A stretch of DNA of 64,000 nt from Kangiellaceae bacterium (GCA_013373015.1 JABXIQ010000007.1:104952-168951); one strand, 5' to 3'; counted from the stretch's first letter, positions 8,040 through 17,241 are shown. Notes: generated by a model from the letters alone, not told the origin. Numbers and translations are program-made.

Positions 8040-9314
8040 TTACATCTGTGGCGCTGGAATTGAAACCGTAAAGTTAGCTTTGAAGGTATCTTCTGGCAAA
8101 TCTTTAGGCATCGCAGGGTACGGCGCTGCATCAAATAGCGCCTGACTGACCGCATCATCAAGGATTTTCTCTCCTGACCCACTCGTCACTGCACCACCTA
8201 CAAGCTCGCCATCACGATCCACTTCAAGGGAAACAGAAACGTCACCATGAGTACGTCCTTGGCGAGGTCTTAACGCTCCACCTTTTGCATATTTACGAAT
8301 AATTTCTTTTAACGGATAAGCAAAAGACTGAACATATTTTGAACGAATAGCGTTGGTATATTGACTACGCATTGAATTCAACTCCGCTTCCGTTGGACCC
8401 GCTGGCACTTGCTCAACTACAGGTTGTTGCACCACCTGTGCTGGCGGCTGTTGCTGTTCAGCGGCTTGCTGTTGAGCTCTTTCATTGGCTTCTTGTTGAC
8501 GACGTAAATCATCTTGTCGTTGTTGCTCAAGACGTAACTGCTCTTGAGCAGCAGCATCGGCTGCTTGCTGTTCTGCCAATTTCTTAGCTTCCTCTGCTTT
8601 ACGCTCTTCTTCTAAACGTTTTTCTTCCTCTTCTTTTTTCTTACGTTCTTCTTCTGCAGCAGCTTCTTGTGCAGCGCTATCAAATACCGCAACTCGAGCA
8701 GCTGATGGATTAATTGAAGAGAATTTAGCCAATAAATCAGAATACTGAACAGCTGGCTGACTACCCAACATGGCATCCTTAAACTCTTGTGTTGGCGGGC
8801 GATCACCTAACCAAGTATTCAATACCAAAGGAAAAACCGCGCCGTCTACCACGCCAACCTCGGAACCATTGATAGACACTACTGTTCCTTTAGCCGGAAC
8901 GAGATCAATATCTATCACATCACTGGCTTGCAAGTTTTGCGCCATTAAGGTTGCAAAATTACGCACACCCTTAGCAATTTTTAATACGTCTTGTCCGTTA
9001 TTGTTATTTTTAATACGCTCAATCCAAAAACGCTTCAAACGTACGCCAGACAAAGAATCTGCTAATACTTTAAGCTGCATACGTTTAGCACCAGATGCGT
9101 TTTGAGCAGCATCAGCATCCGTTACCTTGCTCGGTAAATATAAACCCGCAAGAAACCATTCTTTACGCAATTCACTATGAACAGAAATACCATTGAGCTG
9201 CAAATTGCTGCCCGCTACGTTAACTTGTTCAGCCGCTACAGCACTCTGTGAAACCAGTGTGATCGCAGTAATACTGATCAAGCTAAGAAGTGAAATAAGT
9301 GCTTTTTTCATCAT
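8040..9314 (-). CDS. Periplasmic protein: chalcone-isomerase-like domain, coiled coil and TonB/TolA-like C-terminus
   Basis: 424 residues. A signal peptide ends near residue 28 (VAAEQ). Residues 30-190 resemble the bacterial chalcone isomerase-like family (NVAGSNLQLNGISVHSELRKEWFLAGLYLP, RFWIERIKNN, GDRPPTQEFKDAMLG). A highly charged Glu/Lys/Arg helix (about 215-255) and a Gln/Ala/Pro-rich stretch to about 310 follow, as in the TolA rod. The last 105 residues look like a TonB C-terminal domain (YPLKEIIRKYAKGG, GDVSVSLEVDRDGELVGGAVTSGSGEKILDDAV, YPAMPKDL). A TonB-like end would bind envelope partners, but there is no N-terminal anchor and no ExbB/ExbD nearby. Function unknown; the domain combination is unusual. 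Confidence 0.7.
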   Translation of the reverse strand: MMKKALISLLSLISITAITLVSQSAVAAEQVNVAGSNLQLNGISVHSELRKEWFLAGLYLPSKVTDADAAQNASGAKRMQLKVLADSLSGVRLKRFWIERIKNNNNGQDVLKIAKGVRNFATLMAQNLQASDVIDIDLVPAKGTVVSINGSEVGVVDGAVFPLVLNTWLGDRPPTQEFKDAMLGSQPAVQYSDLLAKFSSINPSAARVAVFDSAAQEAAAEEERKKKEEEEKRLEEERKAEEAKKLAEQQAADAAAQEQLRLEQQRQDDLRRQQEANERAQQQAAEQQQPPAQVVQQPVVEQVPAGPTEAELNSMRSQYTNAIRSKYVQSFAYPLKEIIRKYAKGGALRPRQGRTHGDVSVSLEVDRDGELVGGAVTSGSGEKILDDAVSQALFDAAPYPAMPKDLPEDTFKANFTVSIPAPQM

Positions 9315-9375
9315 AAATTAGTACCGCTCAAGTATTGCTAGAAAAAGGAAGTGCCTGATTTTAAGTCGCAGGCTC

Positions 9376-9420
9376 TGTCAACATTTCAAATATTGTCAGA
9401 TTATGTCAAAAATTATGACA
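9376..9420. promoter_or_regulatory. TGTCA repeat cluster in the divergent intergenic region 9315-9641
   Basis: The 327-base gap between two divergent genes holds no gene. Near its left end TGTCA occurs at 9376-9380, 9394-9398 and 9404-9408, and the inverse TGACA at 9416-9420. The last two form an inverted repeat with a seven-base spacer. They lie 60-105 bases upstream of the leftward gene's ATG, a typical operator position. The neighbouring response regulator is a candidate binder, but no known box is recognised. The rest of the gap shows nothing clear. Confidence 0.35.
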
Positions 9421-9641
9421 CAGTTCATATTGTAAGAGAAATACAGTTAATTGCAAGAAGCAAGTTGTTAAGATAACTCTTTGAATTATAAGTATTTTAC
9501 ATATCCTTTACTGAATGATGAATGAATATCATACTTATAGTGATAGGATAGAACTTGAGATAATTACTCTAAATCATTGACCTTGTTGAAGAAATAAGGC
9601 AATTTATCTGCCAATACTAGAACTTAACGACAAAAATTACG

Positions 9642-10331
9642 ATGTCTCAAACAATTTTACTCGTCGAAGATGATGAAAAATTAGCCGCTTTAGTGGCCGA
9701 TTTTTTGCACAGCAATGATTATCAAGTGCAAATCGAAAGCAATGGCAGCAAAGCAATAGATCTGATCATTGAAACCCAACCCCGCGCAGTCATTTTAGAT
9801 GTTATGCTACCAGGAGCTGATGGGTTGTCAGTTTGTCGAACAGTTCGCCCTCATTATCATGGACCTATATTAATGTTAACCGCAATGAGCGATGATATTG
9901 ATGAAGTTGCAGGACTTGAAACAGGTGCAGATGATTATTTGGCCAAACCGGTAAAATCGCGAGTATTGTTAGCTCATCTGCGCGCTTTATTGCGTCGTGT
10001 CGAAATTAATGATGTGGACGAACAAAATGGCGATTATATCCATGCCGGCAAGGTCAAAATCAATCCACAGAATCGTACCGTTATGTGTGGAGAGCAAATA
10101 ATTCATCTTACAACTGCCGAATATAATTTATTATGGTTATTAGCTGAGCGCTCAGGTGAAGTGGTTAGCCGAGAAGAACTCCATCAAAAAACCTTTAGAT
10201 TAGAATATGATGGAACGGATCGTAGTATTGATTTGCGAATTTCTCGATTACGCAAAAAACTAGGAGATGACCCAAAGTTGCCATACATCATTAAAACAAT
10301 TCGTGGTGAAGGTTACTTATTGACCAAATGA
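9642..10331 (+). CDS. OmpR-family response regulator, RstA-like
   Basis: 229 residues. The receiver domain (about 1-120) has the acidic pair Asp10/Asp11, phosphoacceptor Asp53 in ILDVMLPG, Thr80 and Lys102 in LAKPVKS. The winged-helix DNA-binding domain (about 130-229) has LTTAEYNLLWLL, DGTDRSIDLRISRLRKKLGD and IKTIRGEGYLL. The effector end is especially close to E. coli RstA. It overlaps the kinase gene by four bases (ATGA), so the two are translationally coupled. Target genes unknown; divergent placement next to the TonB-like gene may be meaningful. Confidence 0.92.
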   Translation: MSQTILLVEDDEKLAALVADFLHSNDYQVQIESNGSKAIDLIIETQPRAVILDVMLPGADGLSVCRTVRPHYHGPILMLTAMSDDIDEVAGLETGADDYLAKPVKSRVLLAHLRALLRRVEINDVDEQNGDYIHAGKVKINPQNRTVMCGEQIIHLTTAEYNLLWLLAERSGEVVSREELHQKTFRLEYDGTDRSIDLRISRLRKKLGDDPKLPYIIKTIRGEGYLLTK

Positions 10332-11710
10332 TCAAGAAAATTCTTTTACCCATAATCCTTCTGATTGTCGCAAACTTATGCGCTTTCATGGTGCTCTATT
10401 ACGTCTATTTTCCATGGATGGCCAGCATTGATAGCGAAGAGGTAAAAGAAGAAATTTTGACCGATGTCCGTGAGTTAAATTTCAGATTATCAGTCTTAGA
10501 TTACAATCACTCACCACAAACCATAGCTCGCGCTGAATATGAGTTAGAGACAGATATAACCAACGAAACTTTCGATCAATTGTTGCTCGACAAAGACTCA
10601 AAAAAAGAGCTCAAAGAAAATCGCTATCTCGTTTATATGGACGGCGATAATGGTCCAACAGGCCACGTTATTCTTAATGATAATCAAACCGTTTTAACAC
10701 TGGGTCCCTACCCTGCCGACTATAATGATATTATGGTTAAAGACTGGTTTGTTTACGCTTTTATTTTACTGCTAGCCAACGGTGCAATTGTCATTTCATT
10801 GTATCAATATATGCAACGCAGCCTCCGTCCCGCAACTTTTGCTTTGGATAAAGTGAGTTTTGAAGGCTTGTCACTCGAACGACAAGAGGTTTCTGTTGAA
10901 GATCTATCCAGTAATGTACCAAAACTTATTGAACACATTAATAAGCTCAGCAAAGAACATCGTCAAAGTTTATACAATCAGCGCGATCTAATGCATGCAG
11001 TAGCTCATGAATTTCGCAGTCCAATGGCTCGCATGAGTTTTGCACTAGATCTATTTAATGAGAACACCACCGAATCGCGCCGCGAAAAACTAAAACAAGA
11101 TATGCACGATGCACTTGATGAACTCGATTCTTTAGTTCGTGAAGTGTTAGGTTATTCCCGACTCAAAGATGGTCAACATCCTTTGCAGCTTGAATATTTC
11201 AATATAAAAGATGTAGCTGATGAAGTTTGTGCAAAAGTCAAAGCGATCCATGTCGATAAACAATTCTTAATCTACAGCCAGCCCAGCAAAGGTCTAGAAA
11301 TTTTTGCTGATCGCAACCTAATTGAGCGTGCACTGATTAACTTAGTGCGTAATGCAGCACGTTTTTCTATTTCAACAGTACAAATCAGTTTGAATAAATA
11401 TAGTGACAGTCTAGATATTAAAGTTGAAGATGATGGTCCAGGAATCCCTCCCGGCAAGCGTGAGCGTATTTTCGAACCATTCACCCGCTTAGACTTTAGT
11501 CGTAATCGTGATTCAGGCGGAGCAGGTTTAGGATTAGCTATCGTCAAAGGAATTGTTAATCGTCACAATGGCAAAATATGGGCTGAAGATAGTCGCTTAC
11601 TCAATGGGGCTTTATTTACTATCCATATTCCGATTGCGCAAGCCGAGTCTTTAGCTGAAGAAAAAATCAGCGATAAAGTAAGTGATGAAGAGGATTTGCA
11701 CTTAAGCTAA
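10328..11710 (+). CDS. Sensor histidine kinase, RstB-like
   Basis: 460 residues. Two membrane helices (about 7-27 and 138-160) enclose a periplasmic sensor region of about 110 residues. A linker leads to the dimerisation domain with phosphoacceptor His227 in AHEFRSPMARM. The ATPase domain has an N box (LIERALINLVRNAARF), G1 (DDGPGIPPGKRERIFEPF) and G2 (GGAGLGLAIVKGI). The domain order and motifs resemble RstB, which in enterobacteria responds to low magnesium and acid. Ligand sensing here cannot be inferred. Its last nine bases overlap the end of the convergent metallo-hydrolase gene. Confidence 0.9.
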   Translation: MIKKILLPIILLIVANLCAFMVLYYVYFPWMASIDSEEVKEEILTDVRELNFRLSVLDYNHSPQTIARAEYELETDITNETFDQLLLDKDSKKELKENRYLVYMDGDNGPTGHVILNDNQTVLTLGPYPADYNDIMVKDWFVYAFILLLANGAIVISLYQYMQRSLRPATFALDKVSFEGLSLERQEVSVEDLSSNVPKLIEHINKLSKEHRQSLYNQRDLMHAVAHEFRSPMARMSFALDLFNENTTESRREKLKQDMHDALDELDSLVREVLGYSRLKDGQHPLQLEYFNIKDVADEVCAKVKAIHVDKQFLIYSQPSKGLEIFADRNLIERALINLVRNAARFSISTVQISLNKYSDSLDIKVEDDGPGIPPGKRERIFEPFTRLDFSRNRDSGGAGLGLAIVKGIVNRHNGKIWAEDSRLLNGALFTIHIPIAQAESLAEEKISDKVSDEEDLHLS

Positions 11711-12496
11711 TCGATGCCAATCAAAGCCTTGATTTTGATCAGCAATTTTGACACTTTCTAATTGCCAACCCAGTGCTTTTGATAATTGTTGACGTACAAT
11801 ATCAGGGCAATTATTCTTTTCGCTAAGATGAGTAGCAATCACAAACTGTAATTGTTCACAGTTTAATTTATTAATTATTTCAATAGCTTGCCGATTACTT
11901 AAGTGACCATAACTACTTGCTACTCGCTGCTTAAGGCGCTCAGGATAAGCCCCATTCCACAACATATCTTCATCATGATTACATTCTAACAACAAAGCAT
12001 GACACTGTTGTAAATGTTCAACTAACTCAATTGTGTATGATCCTAGGTCAGTGAGGATGGCCAGTTTTTTTTGTTGATATTCAAACATAAACTGACAAGG
12101 TTCACGTGCATCGTGCGGAACCGATAAAGGAGTTATCGATAAACTTGCGACATCAAAAGGCTCAAAACCATGAATGATATGTTTATATTCAATATTACCC
12201 AATTTCTGAGACATTAAAGTTCCGCGCGTCCCCCAAACAGGAATGCGAAACTTACGACTGACAGGCCCTACTCCACCAATATGGTCTTGATGTTCATGAG
12301 TTACTAATATTGCATCAAGCTGCTCAGGTTCAATCCCAAACCTTTGTATGCGTTTTGAAAACTCTTTAACGGTAAAGCCACAATCCACCATGACTGTGAC
12401 TTCCCCATTTGAAACGAGTGTGGCGTTTCCTTTGCTTCCCGAACCTAAAGATGCAACTTTTAACCCAGTTGCATCGATGCTTTTATCGGTTAGCAC
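11702..12496 (-). CDS. MBL-fold metallo-hydrolase, WalJ/YycJ-like
   Basis: 264 residues from GTG 12496. The metallo-beta-lactamase signature THEHQDHIGG (His67, His69, Asp71, His72) and the family start VASLGSGSKGNATLV are clear. Later metal-binding features include VPHDAREP, LTDLGS, LLLECNHD and GHLS. Relatives are cytoplasmic phosphodiesterases or nucleases, and WalJ proteins are linked to DNA repair and cell-wall two-component systems. The frame is open farther upstream inside bamC, but the homology begins near residue 10, so the GTG that overlaps bamC by 14 bases is preferred. It is probably co-transcribed with dapA-bamC. Confidence 0.85.
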   Translation of the reverse strand: MLTDKSIDATGLKVASLGSGSKGNATLVSNGEVTVMVDCGFTVKEFSKRIQRFGIEPEQLDAILVTHEHQDHIGGVGPVSRKFRIPVWGTRGTLMSQKLGNIEYKHIIHGFEPFDVASLSITPLSVPHDAREPCQFMFEYQQKKLAILTDLGSYTIELVEHLQQCHALLLECNHDEDMLWNGAYPERLKQRVASSYGHLSNRQAIEIINKLNCEQLQFVIATHLSEKNNCPDIVRQQLSKALGWQLESVKIADQNQGFDWHRLA

Positions 12497-13601
12497 GGCT
12501 ACGGAACGCCGCGGAAAACTCAGGATAAATTTCTGTGATTTTATTAGCTGGAAGCAAATTACCTTCACTATCAAAGAATGTCATTGCTACTCCATTAGTG
12601 TTGAGCTCTTTCACTTTGATTTGATAATCGCCAGGTTGAAGATTTACTTTAGCTTCATCGTCATCACCAAATAATGCATCCCATACACCACTATCAGGAT
12701 CTTTAACATTGAAATAATAAGTCCCAGCGGATTGATCACGATCTGTAATTGGTAAGTTTAATGACTCTAATACTCTTGGCATTTGCTGCCAAACCGATTG
12801 GAAATCACGATCGGTTACCAATGCCACATTACCTTGATTATCATTACCTAAACGAACATCAATAGCGCCTTCTTGAAGAATTCGAGCACGAGCTTCTTTG
12901 GTACGCTCCGAATCATAAAAGCCTAAGAAATAGTTTAAAAACTGCTTAGCCACGCGATCAGAGGTTTGCACTTCTGCCCATTGTCCGTCAATTTCTTGCT
13001 GGTTAGCCAAGTGCACAGCCTGTAAGCCCACTTCACTAGTGCCGCCTACAGCAGCTTGGCTTTCAGCTATCACTTTCAAAGCAAAGCGATGACGCTGACC
13101 TTCAATATTATAAGAACCTAAATATTGAGAGACCGCCGATTCATCTTCATCTGAAATCCAATCAGTTTCAATCGCTTGCGCACTTGAATTGCTTAAAGCA
13201 ATATTCTGCTGTTGCACAAAACGGTTAATGTAATCCATCATCTGCGAGCCACTATTACGCACCCACACGGTCGGTTGAGCTTGTTCTTTGTCTTCACGCA
13301 CGCCATCACCACCAATCAACAACAACTGTGGTGGTTCAAGGTTCAACATCTTGCCTTGGGCGTCACGCTCGGTGATCACCACGCCTTCTGGAACACGATA
13401 CTGATCTTCAACTTTCAGTTCCGTGGTATTTGGCGGTAATTGCAAATCAGGCCCTTGCTGGCTTTGCATATAACGATCATCAATATCCTCAGAACCATCA
13501 TTAGCTGAAAACCAGCTACAGGCCGAGACAGATAAAGCCGCCGTGACGACCAAAGATAGATTTAAAGTGTTTCTTAATTTTTGCTTATTGTGTTTTAACA
13601 T
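12483..13601 (-). CDS. bamC: Outer membrane assembly lipoprotein BamC
   Basis: 372 residues. A signal peptide with lipobox LSVSAC gives lipidated Cys28. The unstructured N-terminal stretch that grips BamD (DIDDRYMQSQQGPDLQLPPN) is present. Two helix-grip domains follow, the first about 115-235 and the second about 245-372, the latter with YYFNVKDPDSGVWDALFGDDD. BamC is an accessory subunit of the BAM beta-barrel insertion machine. It overlaps the end of dapA by 17 bases, the same dapA-bamC order as in E. coli. Confidence 0.93.
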   Translation of the reverse strand: MLKHNKQKLRNTLNLSLVVTAALSVSACSWFSANDGSEDIDDRYMQSQQGPDLQLPPNTTELKVEDQYRVPEGVVITERDAQGKMLNLEPPQLLLIGGDGVREDKEQAQPTVWVRNSGSQMMDYINRFVQQQNIALSNSSAQAIETDWISDEDESAVSQYLGSYNIEGQRHRFALKVIAESQAAVGGTSEVGLQAVHLANQQEIDGQWAEVQTSDRVAKQFLNYFLGFYDSERTKEARARILQEGAIDVRLGNDNQGNVALVTDRDFQSVWQQMPRVLESLNLPITDRDQSAGTYYFNVKDPDSGVWDALFGDDDEAKVNLQPGDYQIKVKELNTNGVAMTFFDSEGNLLPANKITEIYPEFSAAFRSRANR

Positions 13602-14466
13602 TCGCTTGTTCCAACGCTTGTAATACTTTTGGATGATGTTGCTCTGAAAGCACCGTTAACGGTAAACGAATACCCTGCTCCATCATGCCCATTGCCGCTA
13701 ACGCCCACTTAACTGGAATTGGGTTAGCCTGTAAAAATAAATCTTGGTGTAATGCTGCTAATTTGGCATCAATTAACTGTGCCTGCTGCCAATTTTGCTC
13801 TTGCGCCGCTTCACACATTTTGCTCATCAAGGCAGGCGCAACATTAGCTGTCACCGAAATCACGCCATGACCACCTAATCGCATAAACTCCAAAGCTGTA
13901 GCATCATCACCACTTAACAGTGCTATTGGAGCATCGCATAGGCGATTTAGTTCCTCAACTCGTGAAACATCACCTGTCGCCTCTTTAATAGCGACGATAT
14001 TTTCAATCAAAGATAGTTCCGCGACAGTCTCAGGTAACAAATCACACGCAGTTCGACTGGGTACATTGTATAGAATAATCGGTAACTCAGTACTTTCCGC
14101 AACCGCTTTGAAATGCTCATATAGACCTTTCTGCGTAGGCTTACAATAATAAGGCGTTACCACTAAAGCGCCATCAACACCGAGTTTTTCTGCTTGCTGG
14201 GTTAATTTTATCGCTTTATGTGTACCAATTGCACCAGTGCCAGCGATAACCTTAACACGTTTAGCGGCTTGCTCGACAACCACTTCAATAGCTTGATAAT
14301 ATTCACTTTCATCAACAGTTGCTGACTCGCCAGTTGTGCCCATAACCACAATGCCATGCGTGCCTTGCTCAACGTGCCAATCTACTAACTGTCGTAAAAC
14401 TTCAAAATCACACTCACCATTAGCTTTCATCGGTGTGACAATTGCTACAATACTGCCTGAAAACAT
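13585..14466 (-). CDS. dapA: 4-hydroxy-tetrahydrodipicolinate synthase
   Basis: 293 residues. Condenses pyruvate and aspartate semialdehyde in lysine and diaminopimelate synthesis. Schiff-base Lys161 (AIKEATG), Tyr133 (ILYNVPSR), Thr44 (GTTGES) and Arg138 match the E. coli numbering exactly when ATG 14466 is the start. An AAGGA seven bases upstream supports it. An open frame extends upstream to 14595 but has no homology. The 212 bases between dapA and bcp must hold divergent promoters. The usual gcvR between dapA and bcp is missing here. Confidence 0.96.
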   Translation of the reverse strand: MFSGSIVAIVTPMKANGECDFEVLRQLVDWHVEQGTHGIVVMGTTGESATVDESEYYQAIEVVVEQAAKRVKVIAGTGAIGTHKAIKLTQQAEKLGVDGALVVTPYYCKPTQKGLYEHFKAVAESTELPIILYNVPSRTACDLLPETVAELSLIENIVAIKEATGDVSRVEELNRLCDAPIALLSGDDATALEFMRLGGHGVISVTANVAPALMSKMCEAAQEQNWQQAQLIDAKLAALHQDLFLQANPIPVKWALAAMGMMEQGIRLPLTVLSEQHHPKVLQALEQANVKTQ

Positions 14467-14678
14467 CTTGTTATCCTTTAATTTTGCTCGGCTATGGTAT
14501 CCAGCTTGGAGCATAAAAACAAGCGCTAAAACCCTTTGTAAAAAAGCTGTGACAACAATTTCACGTTGATCCCTTGCGAAGGCTAAAAATCTCACGTACA
14601 GTTAGCTTAGATAAAAAATATAAGACAAATAGCTGGCAAAGACTGGCTAACTTAACAACAGTTAAACAGGAGGCGCAA

Positions 14679-15158
14679 TTGAGCCAACCAGAACTGAATA
14701 TAAAACTGAATAAAAAAGCACCAAACTTCAAACTCTCCGCCACTGGCGACCAAACACTTTCCCTAGCAGATTTCAAAGGCAAAAACCTCGTTATCTATTT
14801 TTATCCCAAAGACAACACTCCTGGCTGTACCACAGAAGGACAAAACTTCCGTGATTTATATGAGCAATTTCAAGCGCTTAACACTGAAATATTAGGTGTT
14901 TCTCGGGATAGTGTAAAAGTTCATACCAATTTTAAGGCCAAACACCAATTTCCTTTTGAGCTATTATCAGACGGCGATGAGAAAATGTGTACAGCTTATG
15001 ATGTGATCAAGCTCAAAAAGCTCTATGGCAGAGAATATATGGGCATTGAGCGCAGTACTTTCTTGATTGATGAGCAAGGAAAATTGCGTAATGAATGGCG
15101 TAAAGTCAAAGTGAAGGGACATGCCGATGAAGTGCTTGAAGCAGTGAAAAACCTGTAA
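14679..15158 (+). CDS. bcp: Thioredoxin-dependent peroxiredoxin Bcp, 1-Cys type, TTG start
   Basis: 159 residues. Reduces hydroperoxides using thioredoxin. The peroxidatic cysteine is Cys50 in FYPKDNTPGCTTE. The resolving cysteine found five residues later in E. coli Bcp is absent (Asn55), so this is a 1-Cys version or uses a distant cysteine such as the one in MCTAYD. The TTG at 14679 is chosen because a perfect AGGAGG lies at 14668-14673, five bases upstream. It gives a length close to E. coli's 156, whereas an ATG at 14574 would add 35 unrelated residues. Confidence 0.93.
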   Translation: MSQPELNIKLNKKAPNFKLSATGDQTLSLADFKGKNLVIYFYPKDNTPGCTTEGQNFRDLYEQFQALNTEILGVSRDSVKVHTNFKAKHQFPFELLSDGDEKMCTAYDVIKLKKLYGREYMGIERSTFLIDEQGKLRNEWRKVKVKGHADEVLEAVKNL

Positions 15159-15243
15159 TAAATGAAATACAACAGGACGGTCAATCATATTTTGTAGGCT
15201 AATTTGAATTAAAACAATAACTTGCACCCAAAGAGGTTACTGA

Positions 15244-16674
15244 ATGGTCAAGAAAAAAATCGAAGGAAAACGACTTTTTGTTTTAGACACTAACGTATTG
15301 ATGCACGACCCCACCTCCCTCTTTCGCTTTGAAGAACACGATATTTTTATCCCAATGGTGGTACTCGAAGAGTTAGATGCAGGCAAAAAAGGACTCTCAG
15401 AAGTTGCACGCAACGTTCGCCAAGTCACTCGCTACATCGATGATCTCTTTTCCACCGCTAGCGAAGACGAAGATCCCATGACCGAAGGCATTCCCATCGG
15501 CTCATTACCGCAAATTGGCGACGAAACCAAACACGGTAGAATCTTTTTCCAAACCCGCGAACATATTGACCGTCTTCCAGACTCATTACCAAGCAGCAAA
15601 GCCGATAACACTATATTAAACGTAGCCCTCGCTTTATGCGAAAAACATCCAGAATCCACCGTTACTTTAGTCTCTAAAGACATTAATCTGCGCATTAAAG
15701 CGAATATCGTAGGCGTACATGCAGAAGATTACTTCAATGATAAGGTGCTGGACGATGTTGAGCAGTTACACACAGGCTATTATGAACTACCTGAAGATTT
15801 CTGGGATAGTCATAGCCGTGATATAGACTCTTGGCAAGAGGAAGGTCGAACTTACTACCGTATCAAAGGCCCGCTGGTTAGCGAATGGTTTACCAATCAA
15901 TGCCTGTACAATCCAAGCGATAACTTCGAAGCTATTGTTCGAGAAATTACTGAATCGCCAAGTGAGCAAACTGAATCATCTGCATTAATTGAAATTCTTA
16001 CTGATTATCGCAATGACAGTCACAATATTTGGGGCATCACTGCCCGTAACCGCGAACAAAGTTTTGCCTTAAACCTACTGATGGATCCTGAAATTGATTT
16101 TGTGACCCTACAAGGCCCCGCAGGAACAGGCAAAACCCTACTCGCTTTGGCAGCGGCACTTGAACAAGCTATTGAATTAAAACGTTATAAAGAAATTATC
16201 GTCACTCGCGTCACCATATCCGTTGGTGAAGATATCGGCTTCCTACCGGGAACGGAAGAAGAAAAGATGACCCCTTGGATGGGTGCTTTGATGGATAACC
16301 TTGAAGTATTAGCCCCATCAGATAATGATGAGTGGGGAGCTGCGGCAACGCACGATTTATTACGCAAATGGATCAAGGTGCGCTCACTCAACTTTATGCG
16401 TGGTCGAACATTTCTCAATAAATTTATCATCATAGATGAAGCGCAAAACCTCACCTCAAAACAGATGAAAACCTTGATCACACGTGCAGGTCCAGGAACC
16501 AAAGTTGTATGCATGGGTAATGTCGCGCAAATTGACACGCCATACTTGAGTGAAACCACATCAGGAATTACTTACGTCGTCGATCGCTTCAAAAACTGGG
16601 GGCATGCAGGTCATATCACGCTAAAACGTGGCGAACGCTCACGATTAGCGGATTATGCGTCGGATATACTTTAA
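15244..16674 (+). CDS. PIN-PhoH ATPase/ribonuclease (PhoH2-like)
   Basis: 476 residues with an N-terminal PIN nuclease domain (about 10-150: FVLDTNVLMHDP with Asp15, VVLEELD, ADNTIL, SKDINL) joined to a C-terminal PhoH ATPase domain (about 255-476). Walker A is GPAGTGKT (291-298) and Walker B FIIIDE (Asp398). PhoH2 proteins unwind and cleave RNA and can behave like toxin-antitoxin nucleases, but no antitoxin gene adjoins this one. AGAGG eight bases before ATG 15244 supports the start. A long imperfect hairpin directly follows the stop. Confidence 0.92.
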   Translation: MVKKKIEGKRLFVLDTNVLMHDPTSLFRFEEHDIFIPMVVLEELDAGKKGLSEVARNVRQVTRYIDDLFSTASEDEDPMTEGIPIGSLPQIGDETKHGRIFFQTREHIDRLPDSLPSSKADNTILNVALALCEKHPESTVTLVSKDINLRIKANIVGVHAEDYFNDKVLDDVEQLHTGYYELPEDFWDSHSRDIDSWQEEGRTYYRIKGPLVSEWFTNQCLYNPSDNFEAIVREITESPSEQTESSALIEILTDYRNDSHNIWGITARNREQSFALNLLMDPEIDFVTLQGPAGTGKTLLALAAALEQAIELKRYKEIIVTRVTISVGEDIGFLPGTEEEKMTPWMGALMDNLEVLAPSDNDEWGAAATHDLLRKWIKVRSLNFMRGRTFLNKFIIIDEAQNLTSKQMKTLITRAGPGTKVVCMGNVAQIDTPYLSETTSGITYVVDRFKNWGHAGHITLKRGERSRLADYASDIL

Positions 16675-16677
16675 TTA

Positions 16678-16729
16678 CTAAATTCCCGCTAAAGACCTAA
16701 GAATTAACCTTAGGTGTGCGGGCATTTAG
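16678..16729. terminator. Long interrupted hairpin between convergent genes
   Basis: Three stacked stems are visible: CTAAAT/ATTTAG (16678-16683 with 16724-16729), CCCGC/GCGGG (16685-16689 with 16718-16722) and ACCTAAG/CTTAGGT (16695-16701 with 16709-16715). It sits just after the PhoH stop and before the end of the leftward gene at 16744. There is no strong T-run, so bidirectional termination or mRNA end protection is inferred. Confidence 0.55.
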
Positions 16730-16743
16730 CTAGATTATTCAAC

Positions 16744-17241
16744 TTATTGAAGCGAGGCAGAAAACTCTATCAGTTTAGTCATAACTCTATAAGTATTTTC
16801 ATTGTTATCCCCATATGAAATCATTACAAACTGATCTTCACAAAAAACCCAATAATCACTTCTAAATATAAATCCTTCGTCATCAAAAGTTGTTTTATAA
16901 TCAAATCGGTCAGTTTCACAAGTAGAGCTGGTATCAACCTTAACATTTAGCCGTTTCAAATTAACAATTTGCTTATCTGCTGATAAATTATCAAAATTCA
17001 CATCTGAAATTAAAGCCTTCTTTTGCAAAAATGTGTTATCTTTTTTTGGCGTCATTCTAACCATAAGAATTTTGTTAGGATCACTATAAAGACTAACAGC
17101 GAAAACCTTTACTTCAGCATCATCAGTTTCCTGTACTATCTTCGCACTTTCAGGCAAGGTTAATTTTAAGTTATCAAAGTGAAAATCTTGGGCCATTACT
17201 GTAATTGAGAAAAACAAGCCTAAAATTCCTACAAACTTCAT
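16744..17241 (-). CDS. Small exported protein of unknown function
   Basis: 165 residues with a signal peptide (KFVGILGLFFSITVMAQ) cleaved near residue 18. The mature part is mixed charged sequence with two cysteines (SSTCETDRF and VFCEDQ) that could form a disulfide in the periplasm. No family is recognised. The start at ATG 17241 follows GGAG with six bases between and abuts the perM stop (TAATATG). Translation is therefore probably coupled to perM, although the chromosomal link may be local. Confidence 0.7.
   Translation of the reverse strand: MKFVGILGLFFSITVMAQDFHFDNLKLTLPESAKIVQETDDAEVKVFAVSLYSDPNKILMVRMTPKKDNTFLQKKALISDVNFDNLSADKQIVNLKRLNVKVDTSSTCETDRFDYKTTFDDEGFIFRSDYWVFCEDQFVMISYGDNNENTYRVMTKLIEFSASLQ

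Noticed and set aside
8372..8587. Opposite-strand open frames across the coiled-coil region of the TonB-like gene and elsewhere.
   Set aside because: They are shadows of biased codon use in real genes, without ribosome sites or recognisable products.
14467..14595. 43-residue N-terminal extension of DapA.
   Set aside because: Catalytic residue numbering and a Shine-Dalgarno agree with ATG 14466; the extension has no homology.
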